A stretch of DNA of 64,000 nt from Linnemannia elongata (taxonomy: Eukaryota; Mortierellomycota; Mortierellomycetes; Mortierellales; Mortierellaceae), in assembly GCA_036320915.1 (NCBI GenBank), contig JAXBDG010000004.1, forward strand, positions 2,728,001 through 2,792,000, given 5' to 3'. The notes under the pieces were generated by a model that saw nothing but the letters and a program-made list of their open reading frames with translations, had not been told where the DNA came from and did not search any database. Positions within the stretch are counted from its first letter, which is position 1, and every line of letters starts with the position of its first letter. Positions 1 to 12,789 of this stretch are shown here, in pieces. A program made the translations under genes and the position numbers.

Positions 1-1
1 T

Positions 2-238
2 TCGCCTCCTCGACAGTCCAAGGATGAAATTACTACTGTTTCATTTACTGCTGCTGCTGTCGAAACGGGATTGGTTGGCGGTGTAGATGTTGCTGATGTT
101 GCTGCTGACATGAGAGCGGGAGAAGGGGAGGACAAGACGGTGATTGCAGAGGAAGGCCAAGGCGAAGGAGCAGGGTTGACGATGGAAGTTGAGGAGGATG
201 ATATCTCGTGTCTTGAGGTTGTTGGTTTTGATTATTAA
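2..238 (+). CDS. C-terminal fragment of a gene entering from the left edge
   Basis: The second forward frame is open from the window edge to a TAA at 236-238, giving 78 residues with no start codon in the window. The peptide is acidic and Ala/Gly/Val/Glu-rich and ends in CLEVVGFDY. Composition changes at the stop codon from codon-like, GC-moderate sequence to the homopolymer-rich intergenic style seen elsewhere, which supports a real gene end. No domain is recognisable. It could be the last exon of a larger gene or a chance open frame; the first is more likely. Confidence 0.5.
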   Translation, partial: SPPRQSKDEITTVSFTAAAVETGLVGGVDVADVAADMRAGEGEDKTVIAEEGQGEGAGLTMEVEEDDISCLEVVGFDY

Positions 239-2947
239 AAGAGCTCATCTCTCCATCCCCAACTGGGCGGGACCATATTGCGCTTGGTTGTTTTTGTTTG
301 TGATCGATCGGAAGCAAAGGCAGAAGTAGAGGAAGGATGGCATGTGCGTTTTTCGCTCGGTCGGAGGGTGTTTTTTTTCATTTCGCCAAGTATTAATCTA
401 AAGTCAACCAGCTATGAGGCACAGACATGTACGACATTTACTTCACCCATTGACGTGGCGGAGGACAAAAGGAGGTCATGCCAAGGCGCACACATAAGCA
501 AGCACAAGTGAAGCACGGTGGCGATGATGACCAAGACAAATGAAATCCCAAAACGAGTTTTGAAAAAAAAAAAAAAAAAAATAGGGGAGTGAGATAATTT
601 AGAGGTGAGCACTTGACGCGGAGAGTGAGGAATGAGTGAGCATAAGCATGAGCAAGTCTATGTGAAGGGAAAAAAAAAGAAGTGTGCGAGCGATCATAGG
701 ATAGAGAGTCAACCTATTCGTTCAACTTGATCATCCTGCTGATAAAAGAAAATAATCTAGGGGTTTGCTTTAGACAAGACAAGGCAGGTGAGCTGAGCGT
801 GCAGGGCAGGGCAGGAGGGATAAGTTGGATGGGCGGGAGGATTGGGTTTGGTTGGATTGGGAGAAGGAATGAGAGGGGTGAAAAAAAGTAAGGGATGGGA
901 GATGACCATGGGTCGGGAAATCACACGTGGGAGACACGCCCCTCCCTCTCTCTCTCTCTCTTATGCTTTGATTTTTCATGTGGAGGGGCAGAGAGGCAGT
1001 ATGATCGTGCAAGTGAGCGTTGCGCTTGTTTCGGTGGGTTCGTTGTTTTGCTGGTCGGACTTTTTTTTTGTGTGTGTTTTCTTTTATCAAACAAAGTAGT
1101 AACCTTTTGTCTTTGTGTAGGGGTTGGTTTGTTGGTCAATGGGCACTGGGCAGGGACAGGATGATAGGTAAAGAAAGGATTGGCAAGAGAAGGTAAGGAA
1201 GAAGAAAAGTGGGAGGAGGAGAAGACCACTGGGCTTGTTGGGTGCATGACGCTATTTCTTTGTTTGAACATGTCTTTTTTTTTTCTTGTAAAGATAATAA
1301 ACAGACAAAGCAGTAAACCCCATACTCATTCGGTCAGACCCTTTTTTGTTGCCCAATGCAACGACCAGCAACCAGATATGTTAGGACGGACGGACGGATA
1401 CAAGAAAAAAAAAATATGCATTGGATGCATATGTGTTTATGCGTTCGGTAAGAAAGAAGCAAAGCGGCGGCTAGCAAAACCCAAAAAAAAAAAAAAAAAA
1501 AAATGTGGGATGAGGGGATATGAGGGGGGGGGGGGGGAGTTAGAGAAAGGGAAGAGTATAGGAGGTGGTTTTGACGGTTGCACGACTGGGCCTTTCAATC
1601 TTCCCCTGGTTGTGCCTGTTTTGCTGTTTGTTGCGCTTCTTCCCTTATAGAAGGAAGAGGTAGTCTCCTAGCTGGACCCGATCGCGAACCATGTGTCTCC
1701 ATGTTCAGTTTGGTTGCCCAGTTGATGATGGTTTTTTTTCTTGTTTATGGAGCATGTTTGTTTGTTTTTTTGCGAGAAGGGATCTCATCTCATCTTTTTT
1801 TTTTTTTCTTTTGTCTCTCTTTCTTCAATGTAATCGTCCTTTCCCGCGTTCGATAGGGGTAATCGTACGAGACAGGAGTGACAACGAGTCAACAAAGAAG
1901 GGTGTTTTCTATCCGATGTGTGGGAAGAAAAAGGACAAAGGAGAAGAAGTATAAGTAAAGACCTAGGAAGAGAGACCGACAAACGAACTGAACAGAACGG
2001 AGATCGGTGCCAATGTTATTATTCTGATACAGTACCCTTTTGATTATGCCTTCTAGTGGTGACAAGGGTTGCACAAACAGGAACATCCAAGAAAAGAAAA
2101 AAAAAAGGGACTGGCATGAGGAAGTGAAGGGTACGTGTGTGAAAGTGAGAGGGATATATATGAACATTGGCTAGTCAATGGCTGGTGGTAGCAGAGAGTG
2201 AGAGCGAAGGGGTGAGTGATAGACCGATAGACACGCGTGCATTTGTACCTGTTGGGGCATTGACTGACACTGACACAAGAAGTGTCTAATTCAATAATAT
2301 GTGAATGTGAAAGTGTGCTCGATTTCTTTTATTCTTTTATTCTTTATCATGTCCATCCGGCTTGTCCTTCCCTTCCCGCCCTTGTGCGTTCCTCCTTCTC
2401 TTTCTCCCTTTCAGACTCGGGTAGGGTTGGGTTGGGTTGGGTCCATGCGACTTTTTTCTTTTCTTTTCTTTGCTCTCTTTTTTTTTCTTTTTTTTTGACC
2501 GCTGCCTCGTGAATATACGTCAATCCCCTTTGTCTCTTTTGTTCTCTTCACCCGTCGTTCCTTCTTCTTTGTTCGAACCCTTCTTCCTCCTCCTTTATTT
2601 ATTCTTTCTTTCTCTTCTTTCTTTCCTCCCTCTTTTGATCACCTTCTTTTTGTTCCTTGACTCTATTTCCATTCCTCTCCTTCGTCATCCTCCCTTCTCT
2701 CTTCTCCTTCTTCTTCTCTCTTCTCATTCCTCCACCTTTCTTTTTTTTTTTTTTTTCTTTCTCCACTTCCCCCTCCTCCACGTTCACGACAAACTCATCC
2801 TCCTTCTTTCGCCCTCTTGTTTGTTGCCACCACTTTCATTCACTTCACTTCTCTCAACACCTTCCTTTCTTGTTCACCTCCCTTCCTTCCGCCTCTTTCT
2901 CCACCAACCACAACCAAAAACAAACAAACAAAACACTCATCCAAGCA
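239..2947. other. Intergenic region and promoter of the next gene
   Basis: No convincing coding sequence is seen. Open frames here are short, low in complexity and contain homopolymer-encoded Phe or Lys runs. The stretch holds A, T and G runs near 560, 1490, 1525 and 1800. From about 2330 to 2930 the + strand is strongly pyrimidine-rich, as is common for 5' leaders of fungal genes, and this passes directly into the start codon at 2948. Confidence 0.6.
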
Positions 2948-3135
2948 ATGTCTTTGCGCGGCTCAAGGAGGCATCAACACTCAGCAGCAACGCTGCATCA
3001 GGAACTCGACAACCTCACACACATCGACAATAAGGTCGACCGCGACGACCACCCTCTACGAGCTTCTCCCTCCTCTCCTTCTTCCACTCATTCCCTTCCT
3101 GCTGACAACAAGAGTGTTCCTTCTCCTCTTGTCAC

Positions 3136-3181
<46 letters not shown>

Positions 3182-6100
3182 GATAACCACATCAACAGCG
3201 CCAACCCCTCTTTTTCAAGTCATACGCCTTCCTCCTCCTCCTTAATCGACGGCTCCCTCTTATCAGCAGGATCATCTGAATCAGGTTCAGGGTCAGGGAC
3301 AGGATCGATACCATCTTCCCCTCCACCACCCTATCCGCCTTCGTTTGTTTCTGGAGGAAGCAATAGTCTGGACGAGCTTAGTCATGCTTCGCGGCAATAC
3401 TTTTCTACCTTCTCCACTTCGCCTGAGAAAGTAAGTTTTTTTTTTTTTTTTTTTTTTTTTTTGGACAACAAGTCTTTTTTTGGTTTTTGGGCTTACCCTC
3501 TTTTCATTTCTCTCATGAGTGAGAGTTAGATGGAGTGGGTGAGCGGCTCCTTTCTGAATGGACAATACTCTACAGGAATTTTGTTTTTTGGTGGGGGGAG
3601 GAGAGGAAAGAGGATAACCTTTTGTGTTGGCAAAAGTACGTAGATCGAGACTACTCCTCTTCCCTCTCTCCTTTGGCATGTAAAAGGTGGGGTGTTCTAG
3701 GGCAAGGGAAGGGTGGTAGGTGACAACATAATGATAGGCAACCTATAAAAAGAGAGGGTGGTATATGAAACATATAGGAATGGACTATTCGCGACAGGGT
3801 CTATTGTTCCTGCTCTCTGTTATTGTTGGTTGTCTTGTCCTGTCAGTAAATCCGAGATGACAAAGGACACTGTCTTGTTTGCCCTGCCTTTTGCCCTGCC
3901 CTGCACCACCCATCGTCGATTTCCCATGCCCTTCCTTTCTTTGTTCTTTGGAGTGAGAGAAAAAAAAAAGTAATCAAACAGGGGGAAAGGAAGGAAGGAG
4001 GGAGAGGAAAGAAACAAAAAAAAACATGTGCATTGGACTGTGGTGCATCCTGGAGACCACATTGCAATCGATTAGACCAACGCGTAACAGCAGCAGAATG
4101 TGATAATCTTTGTTATCTATCGCTTGTCTGTTCCCGTCTTGCTAACATACACATTCCTTTTGAACGGGGTTTTCATTCTCATTGTCGCACTTTTGTTTCT
4201 TTCCTTCTTTCTAGCTGAACCACCTTCAGGGCTTGATGACTTCGTTGCACACTATCATGAGCAACCAGACTTTTGCTATGGGCGACCTCAGAACCCAATT
4301 GGACGAGTAAGTCAATTTCCCCACACTTGGAAAAAAAACAGTCCGTCAAAGTGTACAAATGCACCATTCGTCATTCTTTGTTCTTGACAACTCACCTCTT
4401 TCTCTCCTCTCCCCCTCTTACCTTCGCTCTGTCCCTCATGCATTGTTCGCAATAGAATTCAAGAAGTCCTTGACAGGGTCAACCCCAAGCAGGAGAACAT
4501 GACGACAGAGGAGCGACAAATTGTTCAAAACGCACAAATGATGAAGGTGAGTGTTACTTACAAATATCCAAACACTCTTGCATCGATCGTATGCATAGCA
4601 GCAACATGTATAGACGTACTCTTCTTACTGCCAACATCATCTGCCCAATGCACAACTTTTTTTTTTTTACGCCCAACTATCATTTACTGAACCACTCACT
4701 CACCTTCACACTGTCATTCGTGATTCCCTCCAAAATAGGACCTGGCTGAAGATGTGATTGCAACAAAACTTGCGTCCGTATCACAACAACACAACAAGGA
4801 CTCCATTCAGGATCATCGGCCAAACGCCCCCACATCTTTAACCCTCTCATTACCATCCTTGTCCGGTCACCCCTTCGACCCAACAGAAGCTCCACCACCA
4901 ACGGCAGCGACACCTCCCCCAACCAACGCCTTCCAGAAGGGCCACCTTCGCCACAAATCTTCGACCGCTTCAATGGCTTCCTCCTCTGCGGACAGATCAT
5001 ATACCCCCGAGGGAGACGACCGTCAATCTCGTCCTTCATCTGCCTCTTCCGTCCGCCGTCAACAAAAGAAAAAGTCTCGCCAATCCCTCCGTCAACTCGA
5101 ACCTTTGAATGGCGGAGGGCAGGGCAAAAGCAAAGTTGAAGAAGAAAACAATGCTGCGTTCGACCGAATCTGCTCTCTTCTCACCCACCTGATCACCGAT
5201 GCTTCAACCGCTGTGAGCACTGCTCCGGACGGCTCTCAACAGCCCTCAAATATACCCATCCCGCAGTTCTTGCCCCTCGTCACATCCGACTCTGAATCAT
5301 CCTCCCACAGCGGCGCCAGTGATAATGATGATGAGGATGAGCCTGATCAGGATACTGCAGCAGTCAAACCAGCAGACAGCAGCAACAACGATACCCAATC
5401 TCAGGACGAGTTCATCAAGAGGTTACAGGGGCCTGAGGGTGTGCCACCCTTAGAGGAGCTCGAGTTGGAAATCGAGGATCCCAAGCCCAGTATTCGCTAC
5501 AGGAAGAGCCTTCGGTCCCGTTACGACCAACCCAACAAGCGCCTCTCCAGTCTCTTTATGGAGCTCTCCAACACCCAAAAGACGGGCGACAACTTGCAGG
5601 ATGAGCTCTTATCTCCAAAGATCTCGTCCGAAACGAAGAACCTGGACAGTGAGCTCGCCGCCAAGGAGAAGCCTGTCAGAAAGCCCAGACACTCGGTTTC
5701 ATCGCTCTCCATCTCTTCGACTCGCTCCTCTCGACCCAGCAGTGTTTATGTCTCTACCAACACTCGACATGTTGATTCATCCGATGTTCAATTGAATTTT
5801 GACGGCCAGCCTTTGTCTCCCAAATCGGCACCCCGACACCGCGCCAGCACATCCTCCATGCGCTCCAGTAGATCGTCCTCGCGATCCGATTCTTTGCCCA
5901 ACGATTTGGAAGTTCAACAGGTCCTCCAAGGCGTCAACTCGGAGCTGGACCGGACTGTCGAGACCATTGACGGCCTGACGCGGGACTTGGTCGCCGTGGC
6001 AACTCACCAGAACTGGATGCAGATGAAGTTGCAAAAAACATTGCAGTTTCAGAAGCAGCAGGTGGAAATGATCGACATCGCTCACTCTAACTCGACCTCT

Positions 6101-8320
6101 CATCGCACTTTGCCTGCAGTCCAATCTCGGGAGTTGAACCAGCGCCATCACCAGACAACGACGTTGAGCAGTGATCCTTCGGAGAAGCATCACCCCCTGG
6201 CGGATCTTTCGAGAAGTCTTAAGCAGGTTGCTGTCAGTGTTGGCAAGGTCTTGGCTAACAGCACCCCTTCGAACCCACCTCGTAACCGCCTTGTCGAGAG
6301 TCTTCATGGACCTTCAGAGTCGGAGGACAGCACGACCACTGTTCGCGGAGGTCGCTCAACTCCCACCCCCGCCAACCGTAAGGAGTTTACCCGGTACTTC
6401 CAAGAGCTGGAAAAGGTCGCAGCGATCGGTGGAAAAATTGGATTTGACAAGACGGATGTCGACGGCTTTGATACTCGGGAGCTGCTGGGTGAGTCGTTGG
6501 ATCATCTTCAGGAAAAGCATTACTCCTCTGACTCTCAGCACTATGACAGCGACCAACAGCGAGAAAATACGAGCTCCGGCAGAGGACAAGGACAGAATTC
6601 GGCTTACCATTCTCGCAGAGGCAGTGGCTCTTCTGCAGGAGGACCACCCGAGCTGGAGGACTTTGCGGCTCAGTGTCGTCTGCTGACGCGTGCTTTGGTT
6701 CTTCCCTTTGTCCAGTTGACACACCATGCGATGACCAGCCAGGATTCGGCCTTGGCACTGACGCCCCGTACTAGCCGCTTTACCGATCAGTCCTCTGCAT
6801 ATGACAACACGACTGTGGATGTTATCGAAGATCTGGACGTCAGCTCAGGAATCAGCCACTCCAAGCACCCGTCCTCGACGTCAACTACCGGCACGCGTCG
6901 CTCATCTTTGAACAGTGCCAGTCATCATGCCTCTACACCACGCGACCAAAAGAGGACATTCTCCCCTCTTTCATCGCCACTCCTCCCAGCTGCTTGGACT
7001 TCTTCCTTGGCCGTCGACGGACGCGATTTGGACTCGATCCTCAAGGACCACGGCGAGCTTTCGCCCGACGCGGTCGTCAAGGCCAGATCTGTCATCTCGA
7101 CCGGGCTCTACTTGATTCATCTTCTCTACTGGACAGTCCTCTTCGTCATTGGCACGATTGTTCTGGATCCCTGGCTGGCAGAGACGGCTGGACAGCAGGT
7201 TGTACGGATTGTGGAGCAGGTCCGGGATGCCGTTGCCAAAGATGGTCTTATCGGACAAGGAATTCATCGTGCCATTGACCAGGGTCACCATCAGCTTCGT
7301 CAGCGACATTCATTTGAGCAGCAACAACGCCGTGCTGCCAGTGGGGCCATTACCGACTCGGACTTGAATGACGATCACCTTTCCTTGGATCAGGATCTCC
7401 GCCGCTCAACCTTTTCTTCGCGTCAGCTAAGCAGCAACCACTGGAATGCAGGCGACGAAGACAATGTTGCCACCGCACCTGACTCTACTCGTCTGCAAGA
7501 TCTGGAGGATCGTGCTATTGAAGTCGCAGTTGGATTTGAATCGCTCAAGCAGCGCCTCGGATCCAGTCCTGGATCTACCAGTAGCACTCGGTCGAGTTTC
7601 CGACCCATCAGCGGACTTTGGAGCCGGCCTAACAGCTTCCACTCCACCGCCTCGGCTCTGACAGAGGCGACTATGGGTGGCAGGACCCTATCGCCCGACT
7701 CACCCCTTGGACGGAGCAACAGCCAGAACAAGGAGCGACCTCTGTCCCCAATCTCTGCGGCTTCTTCGTCGACGACGGAGGGTAGTGTTTTGAGAACCAT
7801 TTCCTGGGCTGGCCCCAGGCGCCGCCGCTCCACCCGCGACAGTAACAGTGGTACCCAGGCACGTGTCCGTCGATACTCGAGCAATTCTCGTGGAGTGAAC
7901 GTGCCTCTCAAGGCTAGCACCGTAGGAGGAGAGTTTGCTGTGCCGACTGTGACACCCCGTCAGGGTCTCAACGTCCGTCGGGACCGTCCTCAGACTCACT
8001 GGGGTACGTTTGAGTCGTCGTCTGTCTTTGCCTCGGACAACACTGGTTTCGGATTGGGCCATAGTCGTGGAGCTTTCCGCGAGGCGTCGTCTTCGATCTC
8101 GTCCACCGCATCTTCTTCAACCACCCTGTCAGAGCTCATTCTGCCACCTTACAACATGACTGCTGGAGGTACAGACGCGGGCAAGGTCAACTTGGCGTTT
8201 GGTAGTAGCGCGTCTGGATTGGCGGGCAAGGCGTACAATTGGGCACAGACCGGAGCAGCCACAGCCGTGGTGGGAGTTGAAGACGCCGTTCGTTCCCAGG
8301 GCCGCCGCAGGTCCATGTAG
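2948..8320 (+). CDS. Large Ser-rich protein with coiled-coil segment and one hydrophobic helix; family not recognised
   Basis: Four exons are predicted: 2948-3430, 4215-4306, 4456-4546 and 4739-8320, joined at GTAAGT/CTAG, GTAAGT/ATAG and GTGAGT/ATAG sites with consistent phases, giving 1,415 residues. The ATG at 2948 is the first in frame after a CT-rich leader. Residues 64-78 are a pure Gln run. Residues about 162-222, made by exons 2-4, form an amphipathic helix (LNHLQGLM to NAQMMK) likely to be a coiled coil. The middle and C-terminus are Ser/Arg-rich and disordered. One hydrophobic segment at about residues 1011-1033 (GLYLIHLLYWTVLFVIGTIV) could be a membrane anchor or a buried helix. 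No catalytic motif is visible. The coding call is firm because the last exon is 3.6 kb open; the function is unknown. Confidence 0.85.
3137..3181 (+). repeat. (CAA)15 trinucleotide repeat encoding polyglutamine
   Basis: Fifteen uninterrupted CAA codons lie in exon 1 of the Ser-rich gene. A pure codon repeat without CAG interruptions is likely to vary in length between strains. Confidence 0.95.
3436..3462 (+). repeat. 27-nt T run directly behind a 5' splice site
   Basis: The run starts at the sixth base of the intron (GTAAG followed by T27). It belongs to the 784-nt first intron of the Ser-rich gene. Confidence 0.9.
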
Positions 8321-9666
8321 ATTTCTTAGGAGCAGTAGGATTGAATACGCAGTTAGCGTGTGAGATTGTTCCCGAGTTTGTTGGGAACATGAGTAATAGA
8401 TACCCATTAAAAAAACCAAAATACAACCATGTACAAAAACCCTTCAATTCATTATTTCTTTTCGAGTGTTCGTGAGCCCCAAGTGATTATGGTGATGTTT
8501 TGAAGCACAAGTTGGTGAGATTTGGTCCTGTTTGCTCTTCCTTACCTTGAAAGACAAAAGGGTTTAAAAGCAGCATGACTATGCATGCACAACATCACGT
8601 TTGATCACTTTTCTTGGATCGCGTGGCTTTTTTTTTTTTTTGTCTTTTTTTTTTTTATTATTGTTCTTGAAGGGTTTGGAGGGGTGTTTGTTTGATTCTC
8701 ACAGGGTTTCCTTTCTTCTTTCGTCGACATTCACAGTCCTCTATCCCGAAACGTCGACATAACTACACCAACAACTGTATTTATTGCGCCACACGTTACA
8801 GAAAATAACAAAAAGATGGCAGATTTCCCAGCCATATCCTCCAAACTCCAAAAAAGTAACCTCACAGAAAGAAAAAAAAACGGAGGGGGTATAGTTGTGA
8901 TTCTAAACGACGCGTATCCTTGAACAAGTTTTTGAATTTCAATTTATAAGAAAACACGTTGAAGGACAATTCCAGTACCTAAGCTCATCATGTTGTTATT
9001 GTTTTTTTTTTGGGATAGAAAAAAAAAAATAGGTTGGGCAAAGCTCGAGAATGATCCATCTGTGTTCGACAGTTTTTGCTTAGGATTGAAGAAAATGGGG
9101 ACATACGGGTGGTCCTGGTAGATGGTTCTCCAGGTACTCAATCACTATCATCTGGAATCGCGGCTGCTCTCTCTATAAAGGAATAAGAGGAAGCGCCCCT
9201 TTGTATCATTTCTTGGAGCAGGCTAATCTATCGTATGTCTCCCAAATTCACTCAGACAAAAAAAAATTGACTAAGCTCTTGATAAAGTGATCCTGGAATC
9301 AGTTTTTGGTTATTCGACAGTAAAAAAAAGTTAAAATTTAACCATCCAAGAGGTTCATGCATCGTCCCCCACGTTGTACTTTTATTTTTGGTTTGTTAAA
9401 GGCTTGGTTGCTCAACCTGTTCATGATGAAGTATCCGTGTGCAATAACTTTTTTAAAAGTGAGAATAAGAAAAAAGATTGAACATGTACATCATGTCCTA
9501 TCGTTATTGTTTGTTATATGTGTTGTGTGGAATTTGGAAACACTACGTACAAACCGATAAAGAGTGGTTATCTTTGAAAACATGTTTTGGGTGGTAGAAA
9601 AAACAAAGACAAGATACTCTCACTTTTATCGATGTTGTCTCTTGGAGAACTCCGCCCAACCTCTAA
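8321..9666. other. Intergenic region, no gene seen
   Basis: The 3' flank of the Ser-rich gene holds T runs near 8630 and 8650 and is AT-rich from about 8800 onward. Frames are short and have no coding character. Confidence 0.6.
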
Positions 9667-9999
9667 CAAGGTCAGAATAGAGATATAGAAAAGAAGAGCA
9701 GAAAAACGACGCCATGGGGGAAGAGCAATAGCAAGTCTTCATCGTACAAGTTCTGGCAAAGGAGTCACTATATAGCGCCACCACTTTTTAAAGTAAAAAA
9801 CGAAGAATACCGTTTTTCTTTAGTACAGGAGGTTGTACAGCGTCTAATGTCCGAACCAGCTCTCCAAGGACGAACCATTTACAACTACCTATTCTCGTTT
9901 ATCTCAGACGATAACCGGATGGTCACCTACTCGCTCGACCGCGATGTGTTAGCCAATCTGGGTCCTGAGAAAGCCATCGACGAGCTGCTCAAGCGATGA
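9667..9999 (+). pseudogene. Coding-like relic or terminal exon, about 50-110 codons
   Basis: One frame is open from 9667 to a TGA at 9997-9999. Its last 60 codons, including an ATG at 9847, have balanced gene-like composition (for example TIYNYLFSFISDDNRMVTY and DRDVLANLGPEKAIDELLKR) inside AT-rich surroundings. A candidate 3' splice site, TTTTTCTTTAG, ends at about 9821. No partner exon is visible upstream. It may be the last exon of a decayed gene or a true 50-residue protein. No family is recognised. Confidence 0.3.
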
Positions 10000-12789
10000 A
10001 CGCAAAACCTGCAATCGTGTGTCTCAAGTACTCAGGTCAGAGAAAAAAGAAATGTCTTCGACCCGGACTGAAGGGTAGATTCTCTGACAAGTATCATATT
10101 TACTGCATAGAGAAAGAAAAGGGCATCGAGGCTGCTACATGATCGTTCATGAATGGAACGTCATTTATTGTCAAGGTTGAAAAAAGCTGATGGGGCCACT
10201 TGCTTTCCTATCCGGCATCAGTGGTTAAAGTAACAATGTGCAACGTAAAAGAGGAGAATAGTGAAAAACATCCGCAATTCGTCAGTTTGTGTTTGCGGCA
10301 TCGCATCCTAACTACAGGGGCTTTTTGTTGTCCGAGTCCCGGGATCGTCCACCAAGTTATTGAACAGAGAAGAAAAAGAGACGAGGCCTCAAATCATCGT
10401 CTTTGCAGTCATTTTTTTCTTTAAATGTCTTCACCAACCAATCCTTCAACAAGTTATAAGCAGAGAAAGTAAAAAAAAAAAAAGGATTAAGTGAAAACGG
10501 TTGCCAGGAGGGCATTTCAAGATCAACTTTACGCAACTAAATTTCTAAAAAAGAAGGATCGAACCACTCCAAAAGGATGTCCACAGCTACATAGTATCAC
10601 CTTGCTAAAACCGAATTACTGATACCATGCCTTGAACCCGCCAATAACTCGTCCCATTCAAAAATCAGTCTGTCTTTACGCGAAATGCTAAAAGGGAGAT
10701 CACTTGCTAATCCCCTGTCAATTGTGGTATTATATGCAACAAATGATAGTCTTGGGAGTAAAGACGACGAAAGGAATAAAGGACCTGAAAGAGTCGAAAC
10801 AGCTTCGCCTAGCTGATAAATCGATCTGAAACCGATAAGCTCGTCAGAGAGACATGACACTGGCGCACATTTCTACCCCGACCAGTCGGTACAACCTAAG
10901 ATCAGAAGAATGGACGTTGAGGCTGAGTGATGATCAAGGTCTTGAATTGGAGCACTTGCTGTGACATGTACTAAAACGGTGCATAGTGTATGCCAGTGTG
11001 GCGAGGTAGACGGGATCAGCCTCAGTTGCTCTCGCGTTCGCACCGTCATACTCCATATGCATGTCAGAAAGACACTCGATCACCATGTTACGTTTATCTC
11101 CTGTTTTTCAATTGCTCTTTGTTGCGTCTACCAGAGCTCTCAACTAGAACAACACGTTTGTCGATCCTCGTCCCAGCAAAAGTAAATGAGAGCACAAGGG
11201 ACAAAAAACGGATGCGATGGATGAACACTCCCAACACATTCAGCATTTCGCGTTTTAAATCTGTTCAGCCTCTGTTAACGACTATTCTAGGGGTGAGCTT
11301 GCGGGGCATCTGTTTGAGTGTCTCGCTCTCCAGCACCTTTCTCCTTTGCTTCACTGCATATGTGTTAAATCTCTACTCATGTGTCAACGTTGCCTGCCGA
11401 GTGCTTTCCCTTACACCCCACATCCCACACGGGAATGAAAGATAGAGTGGCCAACCGATCTACGGAAAGAGAAGAAAATATGGAAAGGGAACTAAGATTG
11501 AGAGCATCATGCGCAATGGCTTTGTCCGTCAGTAGGAAGGAAAACGAAACAAATAATAAACCTAAGCGTAGGTGAAGAAAACTCACACACATACCATGGC
11601 ACATATCTATCTTGGATTTCTTTCTTTCCTTCTCTCTCTCTCTCTCTCTCTCTATCTCAATTTTTCCTCCTTGCAACACTCACCTTACTCTCCCTGCCAG
11701 TGCACCCACCTCATTCATTCGTCTTCAATCCTCAGTCTCCGCTTCCATCATCACACATTACCCACAATAGCACCCGTTGGTCATTCCAACATATTTCCAT
11801 CGTCCAACTTTCTCTCTTTCTCAGTTCTCTGCCCCTCCTCCGCTCTCAGCCAATCGCCCTCCTGCGAGTTTGTCCGTATTGTACCTAACAAGAACCGATC
11901 ACCTCAAGCTCAGAAAGGTACAATCCTCACGTTCAATATCACAACACTATATGCTTATCACTGCTGAACACATTATAACCTCAACTCTTCAACCTTCAAC
12001 CAGTATCTACCCCTGTCCGCTCAGAAGCAATTACACCTGCCTGTCTCCATTTCGTTTTCATATCCAGCCAACTCACAAAAAAACAAAAACACATAAAAAA
12101 GCTCCCGCCAGGTACGAGATTGCTTTTTCATCATTGGACAGCTGTGCTTGCGAGCAAATAGGAGACTTTTCATTTTCTGTCTAGCGCATGCTGACTCCCT
12201 CCATCTGACAATAACGTGGTCATTATCGTCTCTAGTCTTCCAAACGTCTGCCCACAACGGACCAAGAGCAACAATTTACAACCAAAAAGAATCTCTTTCC
12301 TTCTTTCTCACACTGGTAAAGCCATCTTAGACCGCTTGCCACTGTTTGGCCAATTCATGGCTGACTCCCTTTACGCCGACAATTATTGCCCAACACTCTG
12401 CATGTATACAAGGTTCTTTCCGAGCTCGCACCGTCCTTCAACCAAACAAACCAAGCAAGAAGCAATTTAAACTCTTTGTTTTGAGAGTTTTGCTCCTCTG
12501 ATGAGTACTGCACTGCCCATTTACACTCCCTCACGGTGCCTTATTTCTTCATGCGATAGACCCAGCCTTCAACCTCGTTTTTCGACTCCCTCTGTCCCAT
12601 TGTCCGACTGAACCCATTTTATTACAATTCGTCCAATCTCCAACACCCCAACAAAGAACTTTGATTGCTTCCACGGTAAGCAGAGGCAACAGGGACATTG
12701 CGCTTTCTGTCCTTTGAGTATCGATGCAACACGGACTAAAGCTTTACAGTTGCGACTGCTACTTTGTTGACTATTAGCACATACACATC
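10000..12789. other. Intergenic region upstream of the NLR-like gene, no gene seen
   Basis: Frames of 60-150 codons occur but lack gene-like composition and matching splice sites. A (CT)n tract lies near 11630-11655. From about 11580 to 12780 the strand is pyrimidine-rich, which fits promoter and 5' leader sequence of the gene starting at 12790. Confidence 0.55.

Noticed and set aside
2657..2947. In-frame extension of the Ser-rich gene upstream of its ATG
   Set aside because: The extension translates a CT-rich leader into Phe/Ser/Leu runs, and the listed upstream start would not be protein-like; ATG 2948 is the better start.
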